NCBI GenBank assembly: GCA_015501075.1
Contig: JADNYJ010000149.1
Span: 1-64,000, forward strand
DNA length: 64,000 nt
Origin: Gymnopilus junonius
Taxonomy: Eukaryota; Basidiomycota; Agaricomycetes; Agaricales; Galerinaceae
Direction of reading: 5' to 3'
In this document: one piece after another, positions 22,859-34,019 of the stretch
Layout: each line of letters begins with the position of its first letter
How positions within the stretch are numbered: the stretch's first letter is position 1
Notes under the pieces: model-generated
Told to the model about the DNA's origin: nothing
The model's database searches: none
What the model saw: only the letters and a program-made list of their open reading frames with translations
Translations under genes and position numbers: made by a program

Positions 22859-23950
22859 TTAATCATTTATTATAAGATGTGAAAGTGGATTACTACAGTC
22901 CTTATATGCAAGTAGGGGCCTTGAGTTATTTAAAATTAAATACCAAGAGAGCACAGAAATGCACCCAGACAATAGAAAAGCCTTTTGGCTCAATATAAAT
23001 GCAGGACAGTAGCCAAAACAAGTCAATTTCTCTGAAACAGTGTGACCTATTTTTACCATCTGGCAGAATGCAACCAAAAGTGGAATAATCCACAATGATT
23101 GACCTTGGAGCAGGTGTTATTTTTAGTAGCACAAGGAGTGAGGCATAGGAACTTGTCACCTTGTATTACTTCACAAACTAACAAGTTTACACCTGTCCCA
23201 GATGCATTAGCCATCCCCTGAGGACTTGTACAAGTCCTCTGTGATGCAAATAAAATATTAAAGACACTGTAAGGTACCAGCTGTTGCAAGATTACAACTG
23301 CAGGAATATTAATCCAACTAGTGCCTTAAAATAGCGATGCTTTAAATATTCAGCACTTGATGAATATGCTTTGCCAATAGCATAATCCCCTTCACTCTGA
23401 AGTGGACCAATGACAAGATAATTAATTACACAGTGATTATTAATATAGCTTTAGTAAGATGACCAGAAAACAGTATATAAGCCAGTAGAATTAATGTAGA
23501 ATAGCAAGCAGATAGCACCCCTCAAGTTGTAGCAATATAATCAAGTTTCTGGCTTCTAAACTAGAGAATTGAGAGACATTTAATTGATATAAAAGCACAT
23601 AGAGCTTCAGACAAGACCTAAGAATTGAGCCAAGAGCAGAGACAAATTAAGCAAAGGCTTTATACACAAGTCAGGACTTTGTTGAGTAGTTGGAAGTAGA
23701 CAGAGTGTCACTCAGCTACAAAAGTACAAAGTTCTTAGTCCAGAATCATAGCCAGAGTTTAGTTTTATCTCAAGAGGAGAGAATTCAAAAGTCCAGAAGT
23801 TCTAAGACAGATATTCAATTGAAAAGACTTTCTACCTACAACCCATATATTTCACTTGTAACCCTTCCCAAAAGTGAACTTAATTAAAAGACATTGATAC
23901 TTAAATACCTGCAGAACTTACACAAGTCAAGGTTTATTTGTTGGGTTAAA
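22859..23950 (+). repeat. LTR-like segment 1 (related to 37.08-37.90 kb)
   Basis: AT-rich, non-coding, with a TATA-like box (AGTATATAAGCC near 23473) and, about 40 nt on, CAAGCAGATAGCACCCCTCAA. Segment 37080-37905 has the same layout: GATAATTAAT upstream, CATATAAAAGC as TATA-like box, then CAAGCAGATAGTATCCCTCAA. Shared spacing of promoter-like elements in two diverged copies suggests LTRs of one retrotransposon family. Exact ends and target duplications were not found, and no gag-pol frames lie beside them. Confidence 0.35.
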
Positions 23951-23972
23951 ATAAAAGTGATCTATTTTATTT

Positions 23973-25008
23973 TCATACCCACAAACTACCTAGCTTATCA
24001 GGGGTTGTCCTAACTGTGTCCCACAATTGTCTCTGCACTTCCAGTTCAGAGGCTGCATTGGTTTGAACTTGTGTGGCCATAATCCTCAGTTGCTTGCATT
24101 CTAAAGTGCCCCAAGTTCTCAGGGACAAGCCTTCAAGGAGGTCAGGCACTGTCACTTGGGGCCATTTAGTCTTATCTTCCAATTCCTTCTGTACTGCTGC
24201 TTCATATAACTTGAAGAATCCAGTGGCACAATGTGCCACAGAGTCCTGCTGTTGCGCAAATGTGTCCCATACCAATTTAAAGTGGCGCACATGGCTTTGG
24301 TCCCTTGTGTATGCTTTGACAGCAAGATTCCAGTTGGGGACACTGTTGTCACATGACATGTTTAAATTATAGATGATGTCAGGATAGGGCTTGGTAGACA
24401 CCTCCTGCAGGATAGACTGTTGTGTCACCTGTGCCATGACTATATCCTCTTCTTTTTCTAACTTTCATTGAGCCTCCAGGTATGCAAGCTCACCCTGATG
24501 AATCTCCAGACATTTTCCCATGATACCAGGCCCCACAAGTTGTGGTACTTGCTTGAAATCACAGTATCAACACCAGCACTGCCATCAATGTAAATCTTTA
24601 ATGCTCTGCTAAACAGAAGAGGATTTTGGTCCACATTATCATCCCAGTAGAGGTCTGCTCCCAGGATGTGGACTATCTGCAGGACTTCAATGTCCATTCT
24701 GATTGTGGCTACCAGACCTATTAAAGATAGGCCATAGGACTTATTGTGGAATAAATCATCACTCTAATCTGATGGCATTTGTAAGCACATACCACCTCCA
24801 CCACCAGGCTCTTCGAAAACCAAGGGGGCAACTCCTTCATGTGCCATGCATCAGCCAGGATGGTACAGAAGCAGTCTAACCAATAGTTCACTTTTTCTGG
24901 TAATTTTTGACTTTCATAGTAGTGTGCTGCCAGAATTAGATCAAAAGGGTGGAACACAGATATTGTGCAGGATAAAGTAATGGAACAAGATACAAAGATA
25001 GTGATCAT
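23973..25008 (-). pseudogene. Unrecognised minus-strand gene, 3' part
   Basis: Three consecutive minus-strand frames (24721-25008, 24458-24697, 23973-24437) read as successive exons of one protein without low complexity. Recognisable stretches are 'HPFDLILAAHYYESQKLPEK' and VNYWLDCF, then VWDTFAQQQDSVAHC. They probably continue the coding pieces at 26.66-27.09 kb and further upstream, interrupted by the element at 25065-26153. No domain could be named; it resembles hypothetical proteins of transposon-rich Agaricomycete regions. Confidence 0.35.
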
Positions 25009-25064
25009 TGATGTTTAATAAGAAAAATAAATTATTAAACAAGTCCCACAAAGTTCATTGGTCA

Positions 25065-26153
25065 AGGTCTTATTAATCCCCCTGTGATTCTCTAGGGAAT
25101 CCCTGGGAATCCCTGGGAATCCCCCTCATTCCCCTGGGGGAATAAAGCAATTAATTTGACTGGTGTGTCTGCCAAATAAATCAAGTTGCAGTGCTCTTAT
25201 TCCCAGGTACTGATGGTAGTCCCAGGGACCATTCACAGGGAATCATATCAAAAAAGGTAATAAAATCAATATAATATATATATAGACATGTAAATACTTG
25301 TATAAACAGTTTCTATATGATCTATAAATAGTTTTCCACATGTTAGACTATATTTAGACAACTTTTCTTTTTCAAAAGTATTAACTTTTTGCAAGTTTTT
25401 TGCATTTTCCTCTTTAAGGAAAGTGGCTATGGGAAAAAATCTTTTATATTTGGAATAACATCATATGTTTGCACAATATTCTATTAATAGCACAATATTG
25501 AAATAACTTCTATAAATATCATTTGTTGATTTTTTCTGCATTATACTGTTATTTTGAAAGACAATGATATCATAAAGTAGAATCTTCTAAATTTAGATCA
25601 TAACAAATATAGATTTTATGAGAAAAACAATTGCTGCTTTATCATTTAATTTAGTTAATAAAACATTATTTATAGTTTTAATTTTGATTGAATCTAAATT
25701 TGGCTTGCTAACAAATATATACAATCTTTATATTAAGGTCCAAAATGATGAAACAAAAATAGTTGGATATGAGTATAATAGTTGTGTAAGGGATATATAA
25801 AGAAGAAACTTTTTAAAACTTTTAATAGTAGTATAGTTTAGTAGTAAGAAGTATAGTTTATGATTTGTTTTGTATACTGTTATATATAGTCAAGAGGTCT
25901 TTGGTTCAATCCTGTGCCAAAGCAATATTTTTAACAAAGTTTATTTATATTATTTCAAGTTTTTGAGCTATTATTATTAGTTTTTTTTTGAGGTTTAGTA
26001 TATTTCTATAATTAGTTTATAGCCTCAGAGGTGTAGTTTGATCTTGTTTGATGTCTTGGCATGGATTTAATGTGTATTTTTGCTTGAAGATTTCCAAATT
26101 TCTCCAAATTCCCTGGGATTCCCTGGGAAATGCCAGGGAGAAGCATAAGTACT
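25065..26153. mobile_element. Palindrome-rich non-autonomous element A
   Basis: One end reads AGGTCTTATTAATCCCCC, the other is the inverse of AGTACTTATGCTTCTCCC. Both ends then carry CCCTGGGAATCCC-type repeats that fold back on themselves. The first 560 bases are an inverse copy of 36500-37055 (element B). The interior is very AT-rich and non-coding. Near 25870-25920 there is a tRNA-like stretch ending in a perfect box-B-like GGTTCAATCC. It sits within the minus-strand gene remnant (reading resumes on both sides). No target duplication could be fixed. Confidence 0.6.
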
Positions 26154-26235
26154 GTCTTTGTCAGTGGTTTCAAGGTCGGGAAACTCATATCCTGCAGTAT
26201 GCTCCAAGAAGAAGGAAACATCCCACAGTAACTGG

Positions 26236-26653
26236 TAGGGAATGGCACGGGTTACCCGCGGGTATTTGACAGGTTTTTAGTATTAGCCTCATAGAGAAAA
26301 TTTTTCTGAAAATTTTACAATTTTTTTCATGTAAATCCGTTAAGAAATGGCTGAGTTATGCCCTCTGCAAGTTTGGACCTTATAACTTTGATGGTGTTGC
26401 CGCAATGGGCCCAACATTGATCACGGGTATGCCAAATTGGGAAAGTGTCCGAATTTGGTCAACACAGCTTGGAAATCATCTTGCTGTGGCATCAGTTCAT
26501 CACACAATGGGCTCAAACTTCACAGAAGTGTAGCTCAGCCATTTCTCAACCATTTTCCATGAAAAAAATTGCGTTAGAAAGCTAGAATTTTTCTCTACAT
26601 AGCTAACACTAAAAACCCGTCAAATACCCGCAGGTAACCCGTGCCATTCCCTA
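26236..26653. mobile_element. hAT-type MITE, 418 bp, with 8-bp duplication
   Basis: Inverted ends TAGGGAATGGCACGGGTTAC... about 50 bp long at both sides, flanked by GTAACTGG at 26228-26235 and again at 26654-26661. No open frame. TAGGG termini and an 8-bp duplication are hAT hallmarks. Removing it rejoins a minus-strand coding frame (KIGGYMRQMGQLL...WDVSFFLEHTAG), so it inserted into the gene remnant. Confidence 0.85.
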
Positions 26654-26661
26654 GTAACTGG

Positions 26662-27213
26662 CCCATCTGCCTCATGTACCCACCTATTTTCTGTAATTTA
26701 TCCTGCATGTTCTTGTCAGCCTCCTGGACCCATTTAGCAAGCACTCAATTGCCCACCATCCCCAATGCCCCCATGAAAACTCTGCTGACCTTCCTCATCC
26801 ATGCCTCCAAGTAATCCATATCACACCTGAGCATTGCCATATCAGGGCCAGTGGACAAACACACATCCTCAAAAGGAACCCTGGGTTTGGCACTAGTGGG
26901 ATGAGACACAGTGGAGGGACCCACTTCCTCAGGAAGAGGCCCATGCTTGGCACCAGCAGGGTGGGGTGTAGAGGCTGCAGGATGAGAGGATGTAGCAGGA
27001 TGGTGGGCTGCAGCACAAATTGCTGTAGCACTGTCCTCTTTATCTGGCAGGGGGTCTTTTACTAAAATGATGAGAAATGAGCATAACAATGTTAAAATAA
27101 CAAAATAACAAACTCACCAGTAGTATGCATTCTCTGCAGACAAACTGCTCCTTGGTCCTTAGCAGTGAGCTTTGCATTCACCTGAGAGGTTTGCTGTGCT
27201 GTGGCACACATTC
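26662..27213 (-). pseudogene. Middle part of the unrecognised minus-strand gene
   Basis: The frame at 26745-27089 and its continuation to 26662 code a Pro/Ala/His-rich stretch, then 'MDYLEAWMRKVSRVFMGALG' and, past a stop, KIGGYMRQMGQLL. It is interrupted by the hAT MITE on its 3' side and by repeat ends upstream. Its function is unknown. Confidence 0.35.
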
Positions 27214-29383
27214 AGTACTTTTGCATCCCCCTGGCATTCCCTAGGGAATCCCAGGGACTTTGAGGCAAATCTTACTAAAATGATTCAAATCAATGCTGAA
27301 CTAACCCCACTGTTTCTTATGCAAAACATATACACAGCAGTTGTTCTCTAGAATAATATATTAGATAATATGTCAATTGAAATGTAATATTACTTACTTC
27401 ACATCAGAGAATAGGATTGAGCTATGTGCTTTAACAAAGGGCCTATGGATGAGTGACAAGGTGCCTGAACTTTGATGACACTTGACTCATTAATTGATAT
27501 TGTATGAGGTGGTTGATAGACAATGGTGAGATCAACATGGCCTTGAGCAAGAATGCATTCAGAGAATACAGAATCATTGTAGTCGTCAACATCCCTAATG
27601 TTGTATATGTTACCAGCTACACAGCCATGGATAATTCCACCACTTGATTGTGAGGAGCCATTTGCTGGTTGTTTAATCTCAGGAGGGGCAAGATTGGATA
27701 AATCAATGTCTATATTAAAAAAACAACTAATAAATACATAAAATACAAGTAATAAAATAAAATAAATACCATTGGTGGTGGCACTGAGGCCAGCAACACC
27801 CTGGTGCATAGTTGATAACACAGCTCCAATGAGAGTGGTGGTGGGTGGGACACCCTCTTGTGGCAGCCATAGTGAGGGGGCTTCCTTGTCTGTAGGCAAG
27901 GCCTCTGTAGGAAGAGTGGTGGTAGTCCCACTCTCCTGCTCAGGCAGGGCCATGGGGTGGTCACCATCCTCATCAACAGCCACTGGCAGCTGTTGACTGG
28001 GTGGGGTGTGACAACAACAGCTAGGAGGAGGGCCAAAGCAGTGGGGGGTGCTCACACTAGCCACCTCTTTGCCTTCATCATTCCCTACATCCTTCATTTT
28101 GTGGACCTGCTTGTAGGTCTCCACATCCTTGTGGGTCTCTGCATCCTCACTGGCAACTGCTCTTCTTGTCCTTGCTGCTCTCCTCATTTTTGCCATCCTC
28201 CTCATCTTTGCTGTTGTCCTCATCCTTGTCCTCACTCAAGGTGGTGCCATTGTCACTGCCGCTGGTGTTGTTGTCCTCATTGCAGCTGGCTGCTCTTCAT
28301 TTGGATGTAATCTGTGGTTCATGATCTGCATGAGCATGGGTGCTTGACACAGATAGCACAGGAGGGAGAAAGGGGGCAGTGGCAGAGTGCCCCACACACA
28401 TGGGGGGCAACAGTCATCTGGCCCTCTACAATGTGCTTTTCAACACTAAAAGTGTAATTAGAAAGTTTTAATAAAAAAAAAAAGGTGGGGGCTTACAGGG
28501 TGAGGTACAAGGGCATGCACTGTGTGTCAAGGGTGGTGTGCTCTGCATCTGTTTTCCTGTGGAATGGATGGGTTGGGGTGAATAATGCCCATGGTGGGAA
28601 TGGGTTGGGGCACTCACCTGTTGCGCCCTTTCCCTTTGTGCACCTTCCCTCCCTTCCTGCCCTTTGTAGCCTTCACCTTCAAGCCTTTGGCCTTGGTGGT
28701 GGGCATGTTGTCTTCCTTGGCGGTGGGCACATTGTCTTCCTTCATGGTCTTCACCTTCTTCTGGGGCCCCTTGCTGGTGTTCAACTGCACCTGCTTGCAG
28801 TTCTTTGCCTTGCACTGAGAAGGTGATGTGGGGGGCTGCACAGTGGTAGGGATGGTGTTGGGGCTGTCATTGTCATCAATGGGGTGTGTGCAGGTGGAAC
28901 AATGAGGAGGGGGGTCATTGGTCAACATAGGAAGGTGGGAGTGGAACAGAAGAGGAGGAATGACAGATGAGCTGGCAACACAGCTATGGGTCAAGGGTTC
29001 ACACATTGCTGAAATTCAAATGGCACTGTTCAGCATTACTTTGGAGTTTCATTGGAGCTGTGGACATGACTGTAATTAGCCCAGGAATGAACAGCAAAGT
29101 AGCCCAGCTAATTCCAGACCATTCCAGACTGTTTCTTAAGGCCATACACTAATTTAGCACCTCAGTTAGATCAATATCAATTTATTAATTACATCAGACT
29201 GTTTAATTAATTTTTTTTTTCCAAATTCCCAGGGAACAGTCCCCAGGAATGACACTGGTGCCCAGGAATATAGGGACTGACATTGATTAAAGTTGGCTGT
29301 AAGCCCTGCCAACTTTATAGCTAGGGGAATGCTAGAGAACATGAGGGATTCCCTTGAGAATCACAGGGGGATCGATAAGACCT
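27214..29383. mobile_element. Possible long member (D) of the palindrome-rich family
   Basis: The left end AGTACTTTTGCATCCCCCTGG and the right end CAGGGGGATCGATAAGACCT match the two ends of element B. Subterminal CCCAGGGAATCC repeats occur at both sides (27228-27262 and 29221-29370). Between them lie minus-strand coding pieces (27399-28235, 28468-29006). This is either a long, coding member of the family or two truncated members flanking an unrelated gene piece. Confidence 0.35.
27399..29006 (-). pseudogene. Unrecognised minus-strand coding pieces inside element D
   Basis: Frames 28468-29006 and 27399-28235 code Lys/Thr/Pro-rich low-complexity followed by a more ordered C-terminal piece: GCVAGNIYNIRDVDDYNDSV, then SECILAQGHVDLTIVYQP, ending at a stop near 27400. 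A short intron-like AT-rich insert with hydrophobic translation lies at about 27710-27770 and should be spliced out. No named domain. Position inside the matching element ends makes it a candidate element-encoded protein. Confidence 0.3.
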
Positions 29384-29449
29384 TGCACACATTAGGCAGG
29401 GGGCTAGTGCTGCAGTCTCTGTCCTGCTCCCCTCACTTGATGCAACTGT

Positions 29450-29944
29450 CTATGGCATCTTTTTCAGCCTCTTTGACTTTATGTATTTGCACTGCCTCTT
29501 GCTGAGGTAGCATACAATACAGGATTCCCTGCTGATGTTGACCATGCACTTGATGTTGCATTTGGTGCAGATGGTCCAGGGGGGGTCATGCTGCTCATCA
29601 GTTGGTGCTGCCAGCAGCTTGCATCCCAAGTGCAGCAGCATGTGATCCTCAATGGCTTTCTTCTTCAGCTTCCTCATCTGATATTCTACACTTGCCTTGC
29701 CTTTGCTCTTCCTCTTCCTGGCATGTGAGGACTCCTCTTCTGTTGCTGGAATTACCTCAGTCTCTGTTTCATTGCCAATCCTCCCAAGCATGGGATTGTT
29801 GTCTTGTGCTGAAGGACAAGGTGTCATGGCATGAGAGGGTGAAGTGGGATGAGGTAGCAGAGCAGGACAAGGTGGCAACACATGATGGGGAGGTGATGTG
29901 GGACAAGGATGTGACATGGGACATATCATACAGGACAAATCCAC
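29450..29944 (-). pseudogene. Cys-rich knuckle protein fragment
   Basis: About 164 residues: a Pro-rich N-terminus, a basic segment (HARKRKSKGKASVEYQMRKL), and a C-terminal cysteine cluster of the form C-x2-C-x3-C...C-x2-C-x6-C. The last part of this pattern (W.ICTKC...C and CIVCYLSKRQCK) is common in hypothetical proteins of Agaricomycetes near transposons, and could bind zinc and DNA. It fits the same minus-strand gene as its neighbours. Confidence 0.35.
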
Positions 29945-31173
29945 AGCAAGAGGTGGTGGGGAGTCAGGCTAGGGAATGATATATGATCCAGCAGCAGGAC
30001 AATAAGGTGAGGTGGCATGGTGACTGCATGATGGTCCCACAGGATTTGGTGAGTTGTGCCAGAGAATGATGTATGGTCCCATTGTGGGATGGATAGGAAA
30101 AGGGGAGCAAGCAAGGTGAGATGGTCCCACAACAGGGTGCTGTGAGATGTAGGGGAACATTCACAGAAGGCCATTCAAATGCAGAGGGTAGGAGGGTGAG
30201 GGAGCAGTTGGGGGATAAGAGCTGTTTCCAACATTGCTAGGCACAGGAGCTGTGGGGTGTGCTGCAACAGGAGTGGGATGGCAGGCAGAGGAGCCAGCAG
30301 TTGGGTGGGATGCAACAGAACTGGGGTGGCAGGATGTGGGATGAGCAAGAGGTGGGGCAGGGGCAGCAGAAGATGTGCCAACAATGGGGTGGGAGCATTA
30401 GCAGGAGGTGTAGGGACACCATAGGTAGCAGAGGCAGAATCTGCAGAACCTATGAGTATAGACACATGGGGACCAGATGGGGCAGGACCAGGAACAGCAG
30501 GACCAGAAACAGCTGTGGCACAAGCCCTCCTGGCATGCACAGCAGCAAGGGCACAGAAGTGTGTATGCTGCTCCCTGGTTTGTTGAAAAAAGCCTTCAAA
30601 ATCTGCATTGGACTTTTTGTCACAGAAAGTCTTGTAATTCTTGATGAAGGTCCACAAGAAAAGACCTGTGCCATTGAGGGCCTGAAGGTGCTGCACATCA
30701 CTGAAATGCCCTGTTTGCACAATCTTTCACTTACTAATCAGGCATGTCATATTTTTTTGATGGAAAAGCACATACCACTTTGGGCCACAGGGCAATGACC
30801 TTGTCAATGGCATGGGGGTTGCCTTCAACAAGGATGGTGGCAATATGCTCCTCAAAAGCATGAGTGATGGTGAGGACTTCAGCAGTGGTGAGGTTGGACA
30901 TAGTAAACTTGGCAGGTAGCAGGACAGAAAGCAGGTGGTTGGACTTTGTGGTATGGAAGGTGGTGGTTGAAAAAGAACCTTGTTGACGTGTTTGTCCCAC
31001 ATCAACATTGTCACATGCCTGCTCCCACAGTGCTGTATCAATGGAGTCATATGCAGGTGCTGCATCAAAAAGTCACATGCTACCTTCACAGGATCATGTG
31101 TCCTAAAGATCACATGGCTGACCTCAAGATCACATGATAAGCAGGACACATCATGCTTATGCAATCTTATCAT
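29945..31173 (-). pseudogene. 5' exons of the unrecognised minus-strand gene
   Basis: Frame 30734-31000 codes 'LTTAEVLTITHAFEEHIATI' and KVIALWPKVVCAFPSKKYDM; after an intron-like gap, frame 30175-30720 begins 'VQHLQALNGTGLFLWTFIKN' and continues into an Ala/Pro/Leu-rich low-complexity stretch. The ordered parts look like one conserved N-terminal domain. About 29950-30170 is repetitive (CATGGTGGGATGG-like units). It is likely the start of the gene whose later parts lie at 29.4, 27-26.7 and 25.0-24.0 kb. No function known to me. Confidence 0.35.
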
Positions 31174-31339
31174 TTAATCTCTTTATCAGTAACCATGTCC
31201 TACACCTTTACCTCTTATGAACAATGACCATACTCAAGTAGAACAGAGGGTGGTGCTGATCAACTGGTTCAATCATCTGAGATTCCTGGTTTCCAGTGAT
31301 TGGATGGTCTACAAGGTGAAGCTGTGCTCATCCCATGCT

Positions 31340-31565
31340 ACTTATTCCATGCAGTGTCATAAACAGTTCTAACTGTAACTGGTCCTAACCAGTTATATAA
31401 CTGCATATAACTGCATATAACTGCATATAACTGATTGTAACTGGTTAATGACAGTTGAGTCTGGTTATTTGACCATTTCTAAATATAACTAACCAGTCCC
31501 AGTCTCGGTTGGGGTCCTCAGGACCAAATAACTGGACCTAACCAGACTTTCAAACACTATCTACC
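31340..31565. repeat. CAGTTATA-rich tandem and inverted repeat
   Basis: A 10-bp unit (ATAACTGCAT) is repeated about 3.7 times at 31396-31432, set within CTAACTGG/CCAGTTA inversions. The right edge ends ACTTTCAAACACTA and could be a hAT-like terminus, but a matching left end and target duplication were not convincing. Confidence 0.4.
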
Positions 31566-31569
31566 ATCC

Positions 31570-32093
31570 CCTTTCCCCTTCCTGGTCATCCATTCATGTT
31601 GTCCCACTGTTCCTCCATCCTCCAAACCCATGGTATGCTCATTAGTGCCCCAATCCTATCAGTGTGTCCTGATTCTGTCTAATTTTGGTCCCACTCAATT
31701 GTGTCCCACTTCCCTGCTTCCCCCCTACCTCCTATGCTGCTCCCACACTTCCCTCAAGCTATTTATTACTCTATATCTTATCCTAATACTGTCCTACTCA
31801 ATTCCACCTGTATCTAATGCTATTGCACCACCTGTCCTGCAAACTTCTAATAGGTGCTATCATCCTGCACCCCTCAACCTCTCATCCCACCTCCTATACA
31901 CCCTCTGCCAACATCATCCTACTATAAAATACCATACCATACACCACCCACTTGACCCCCAGCTGTCCCACCCAGCTGCTGCAGCCAATATCTTAAGCCA
32001 GGACCCATTCTGCCCAAAACCATATGATATGCTACATTGCATGAGCCCACTTTAACATGTAACATGTAACATTGTAGTTACCCTACCTGTCCC
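31570..32093. repeat. Second copy of the 18.45-19.04 kb repeat
   Basis: Aligns with 18445-19036 over most of its length in the same orientation and ends at the same sequence (ACATTGTAGTTACCCTA). It abuts the truncated Helitron N-terminus, as the first copy abuts the truncated hAT gene. Confidence 0.55.
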
Positions 32094-32923
32094 TTGGTAA
32101 CAGCATATGCTAAACAGTGACTGGTTTCTGGTGGATTTTGAGAGATGTTCTGCTTGCCAGTGAAGAGCACCACAATATGAGCATTTGTCATCCATTGTGC
32201 CAAGGTAGTGAACAGGCCATGAAGGATCAAATGGCTTTCTGGTGATCCCTTCTTCAGCATGTCCATGATTAGTTTGACATTGACATGCACATGGAGGTTC
32301 AGGAGGTGGTGGTGGTAGGAGGGCATTGAGCTGGCCAGGGGGAGGCAATGGAAATGGTTAAGGTACATTTTGTAGGCAATGACCTTGATGGACAGGAGCA
32401 GGAGGCAGAGGCACAGCAGCAGAAAGGACAGGTGCAGGAAGCTGAGGGACAGGGACCTGGTATCAGATTAATACAGATGAAAAGATATGTAGTCAAATCA
32501 TGACTTACAGGGATGGTTTGAGGTACAATGATAGGCTGTGGGGGCAACAGAGGCAATACTGGGATGATCAGCTACATAATATAGAGCAATTAGCAGAAAA
32601 TTGATTAATCATTGAAGAAAAAAACTTACAGCTTGAGGAGGAGCATTATTTCTCCTCTGTTATCATGCAGGAGCAGCAGGAAATGCAGGAAGAGCAGCAA
32701 GTTTCCTGGCCAAGTTTGCATTCAGACAAACTTCATGTCCATTGTATTGGGCATTAGCTTGCTGAGGCACAGGATTAGCATAGGAAACACTGAAGGGGTC
32801 TTGGTTGATAGCAGTGATAGCAGCAGCAACAGCAGGCAAAGGGGCAGGCAGAATGAACCAGATTGGCTCTATCACAGGGATATGCAGCTGAACAGGAGAA
32901 TGACATGCCTGGGGACTTTCCAT
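32080..32923 (-). pseudogene. Helitron-type N-terminal fragment
   Basis: The minus-strand piece at about 32094-32240 reads VHYLGTMDDKCSYCGALHW followed by QAEHLSKST and a CC pair. The pattern LGxMD-x2-C-x2-CGALHW-x2-E-x-L-x2-S...CC is what I know from the cysteine-rich region at the front of eukaryotic Helitron Rep-helicase proteins. An upstream frame (32663-32923) may be an earlier exon. Rep motifs (HUH) and the Pif1 helicase are absent: the fragment is cut off at 32093 by the shared repeat. No TC or CTRR ends were identified. Confidence 0.6.
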
Positions 32924-33057
32924 TACCTGACCATTGCACTCAAGCCTCTGAGCAGCAATGCAGATGTGCTGGGGAGAGTTTGGGGGAGTTTCAAGCCTTA
33001 AAACAGAAAAGAGATGTCAGCATATCATTCATCAATAAAAAGAAGGATAACATTTAA

Positions 33058-33359
33058 CTCACATGGCCAGAATTTATCTATCACAATTATGGGACCCAAC
33101 ATGTGAAGGCAGTTCTGGTCCAGCTATGCTATCTGATCAAAGTAGGTGAAAAGTGAAATTGGTGTGAACAGCTGCAGTTGATAATGGAGATTCAATCCTG
33201 AAGGAAAAGGAGGCAACTGTAGATGCCTGAGAACTCCTTGCTTCACTTGTTGCATGGAATGCTTACATACTATTAGTCAGCCTTAGTCAACATTGTCTCA
33301 TTAGATTATAGATTTAGATCTTTTCTATATCAACTCTGTAAATAATGCTTGTTTGATTC
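33058..33359. other. Stretch without a supported gene
   Basis: CpG-poor sequence between the Helitron fragment and element C; no open frame or repeat recognised. Confidence 0.3.
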
Positions 33360-33942
33360 AAATATATAGCAAAACAATAATAATGGCAAAAATGATTACT
33401 TTTTATATTAAATCTAAATTTAGCATAATCCAAATATAGAATATACTGTTTTCGAAGTGCTAGACACTTTTGATATCACAGTGTAAGACTAGTAAAGTTA
33501 ATAAATGAAGTATATCAAAAATTATTTGTGCTTGTGCTATTAATAGAATATTGTGCAAATGATCAATGTCATTATAAATGCAATTGAATTTTTTCATTTG
33601 ATGCTTCTGTTCATGAGAAAAATGCAAAAAACTTGACAAAAGCTAGCACATTTGAAAAATCAAAGTTGTTTAATTATAGTCCAATATATTGTAGACTATT
33701 TATAGATCATATATTGATTGATTGCACCATTATTTGCTCAGTTATATACATATTAATCTGATTTTATTCTATTTTTACTGTAGTTCCCAGGGAACAGTCC
33801 CAGGGACTGACTCTGGTACCCATGAATTTGAGAGGACTGAGAACCTTAAATTTGGCATGAGCACCAGCCCAAATAGAGGTACTCAGGCTGCCAGAAAACA
33901 TGAGGGATTCCCCAGGGAATCACAGGGGGATCAATAAGACCT
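33360..33942. mobile_element. Palindrome-rich element C, diverged
   Basis: The right end CAGGGGGATCAATAAGACCT matches elements B and D exactly in pattern. The interior follows element B in order (TATTAATAGAATATTGTGC, AAAAACTTG, TATTTATAGATCATAT) but with many differences. The left end with AGTACTTATG was not found, so this copy is truncated or badly diverged. Confidence 0.5.
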
Positions 33943-34019
33943 CCTTGGCTTGATGAGCCACTGTTGCTTTTTTCTTTGTAAGCTGAAGGCCAGGAATCTG
34001 ACTAGAAAAAAACATAGTC

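Noticed and set aside
25065..26153. CRISPR-like reading of the CCCAGGGAATCCC repeats
   Set aside because: Repeats are palindromic, unevenly spaced, without constant spacers, and in a eukaryotic context.
27772..28826. Hydrophobic plus-strand frames resembling membrane proteins
   Set aside because: They are the reverse of a Ser/Thr/Lys-rich minus-strand coding region; antisense of such codons gives Leu/Val/Ala by default.
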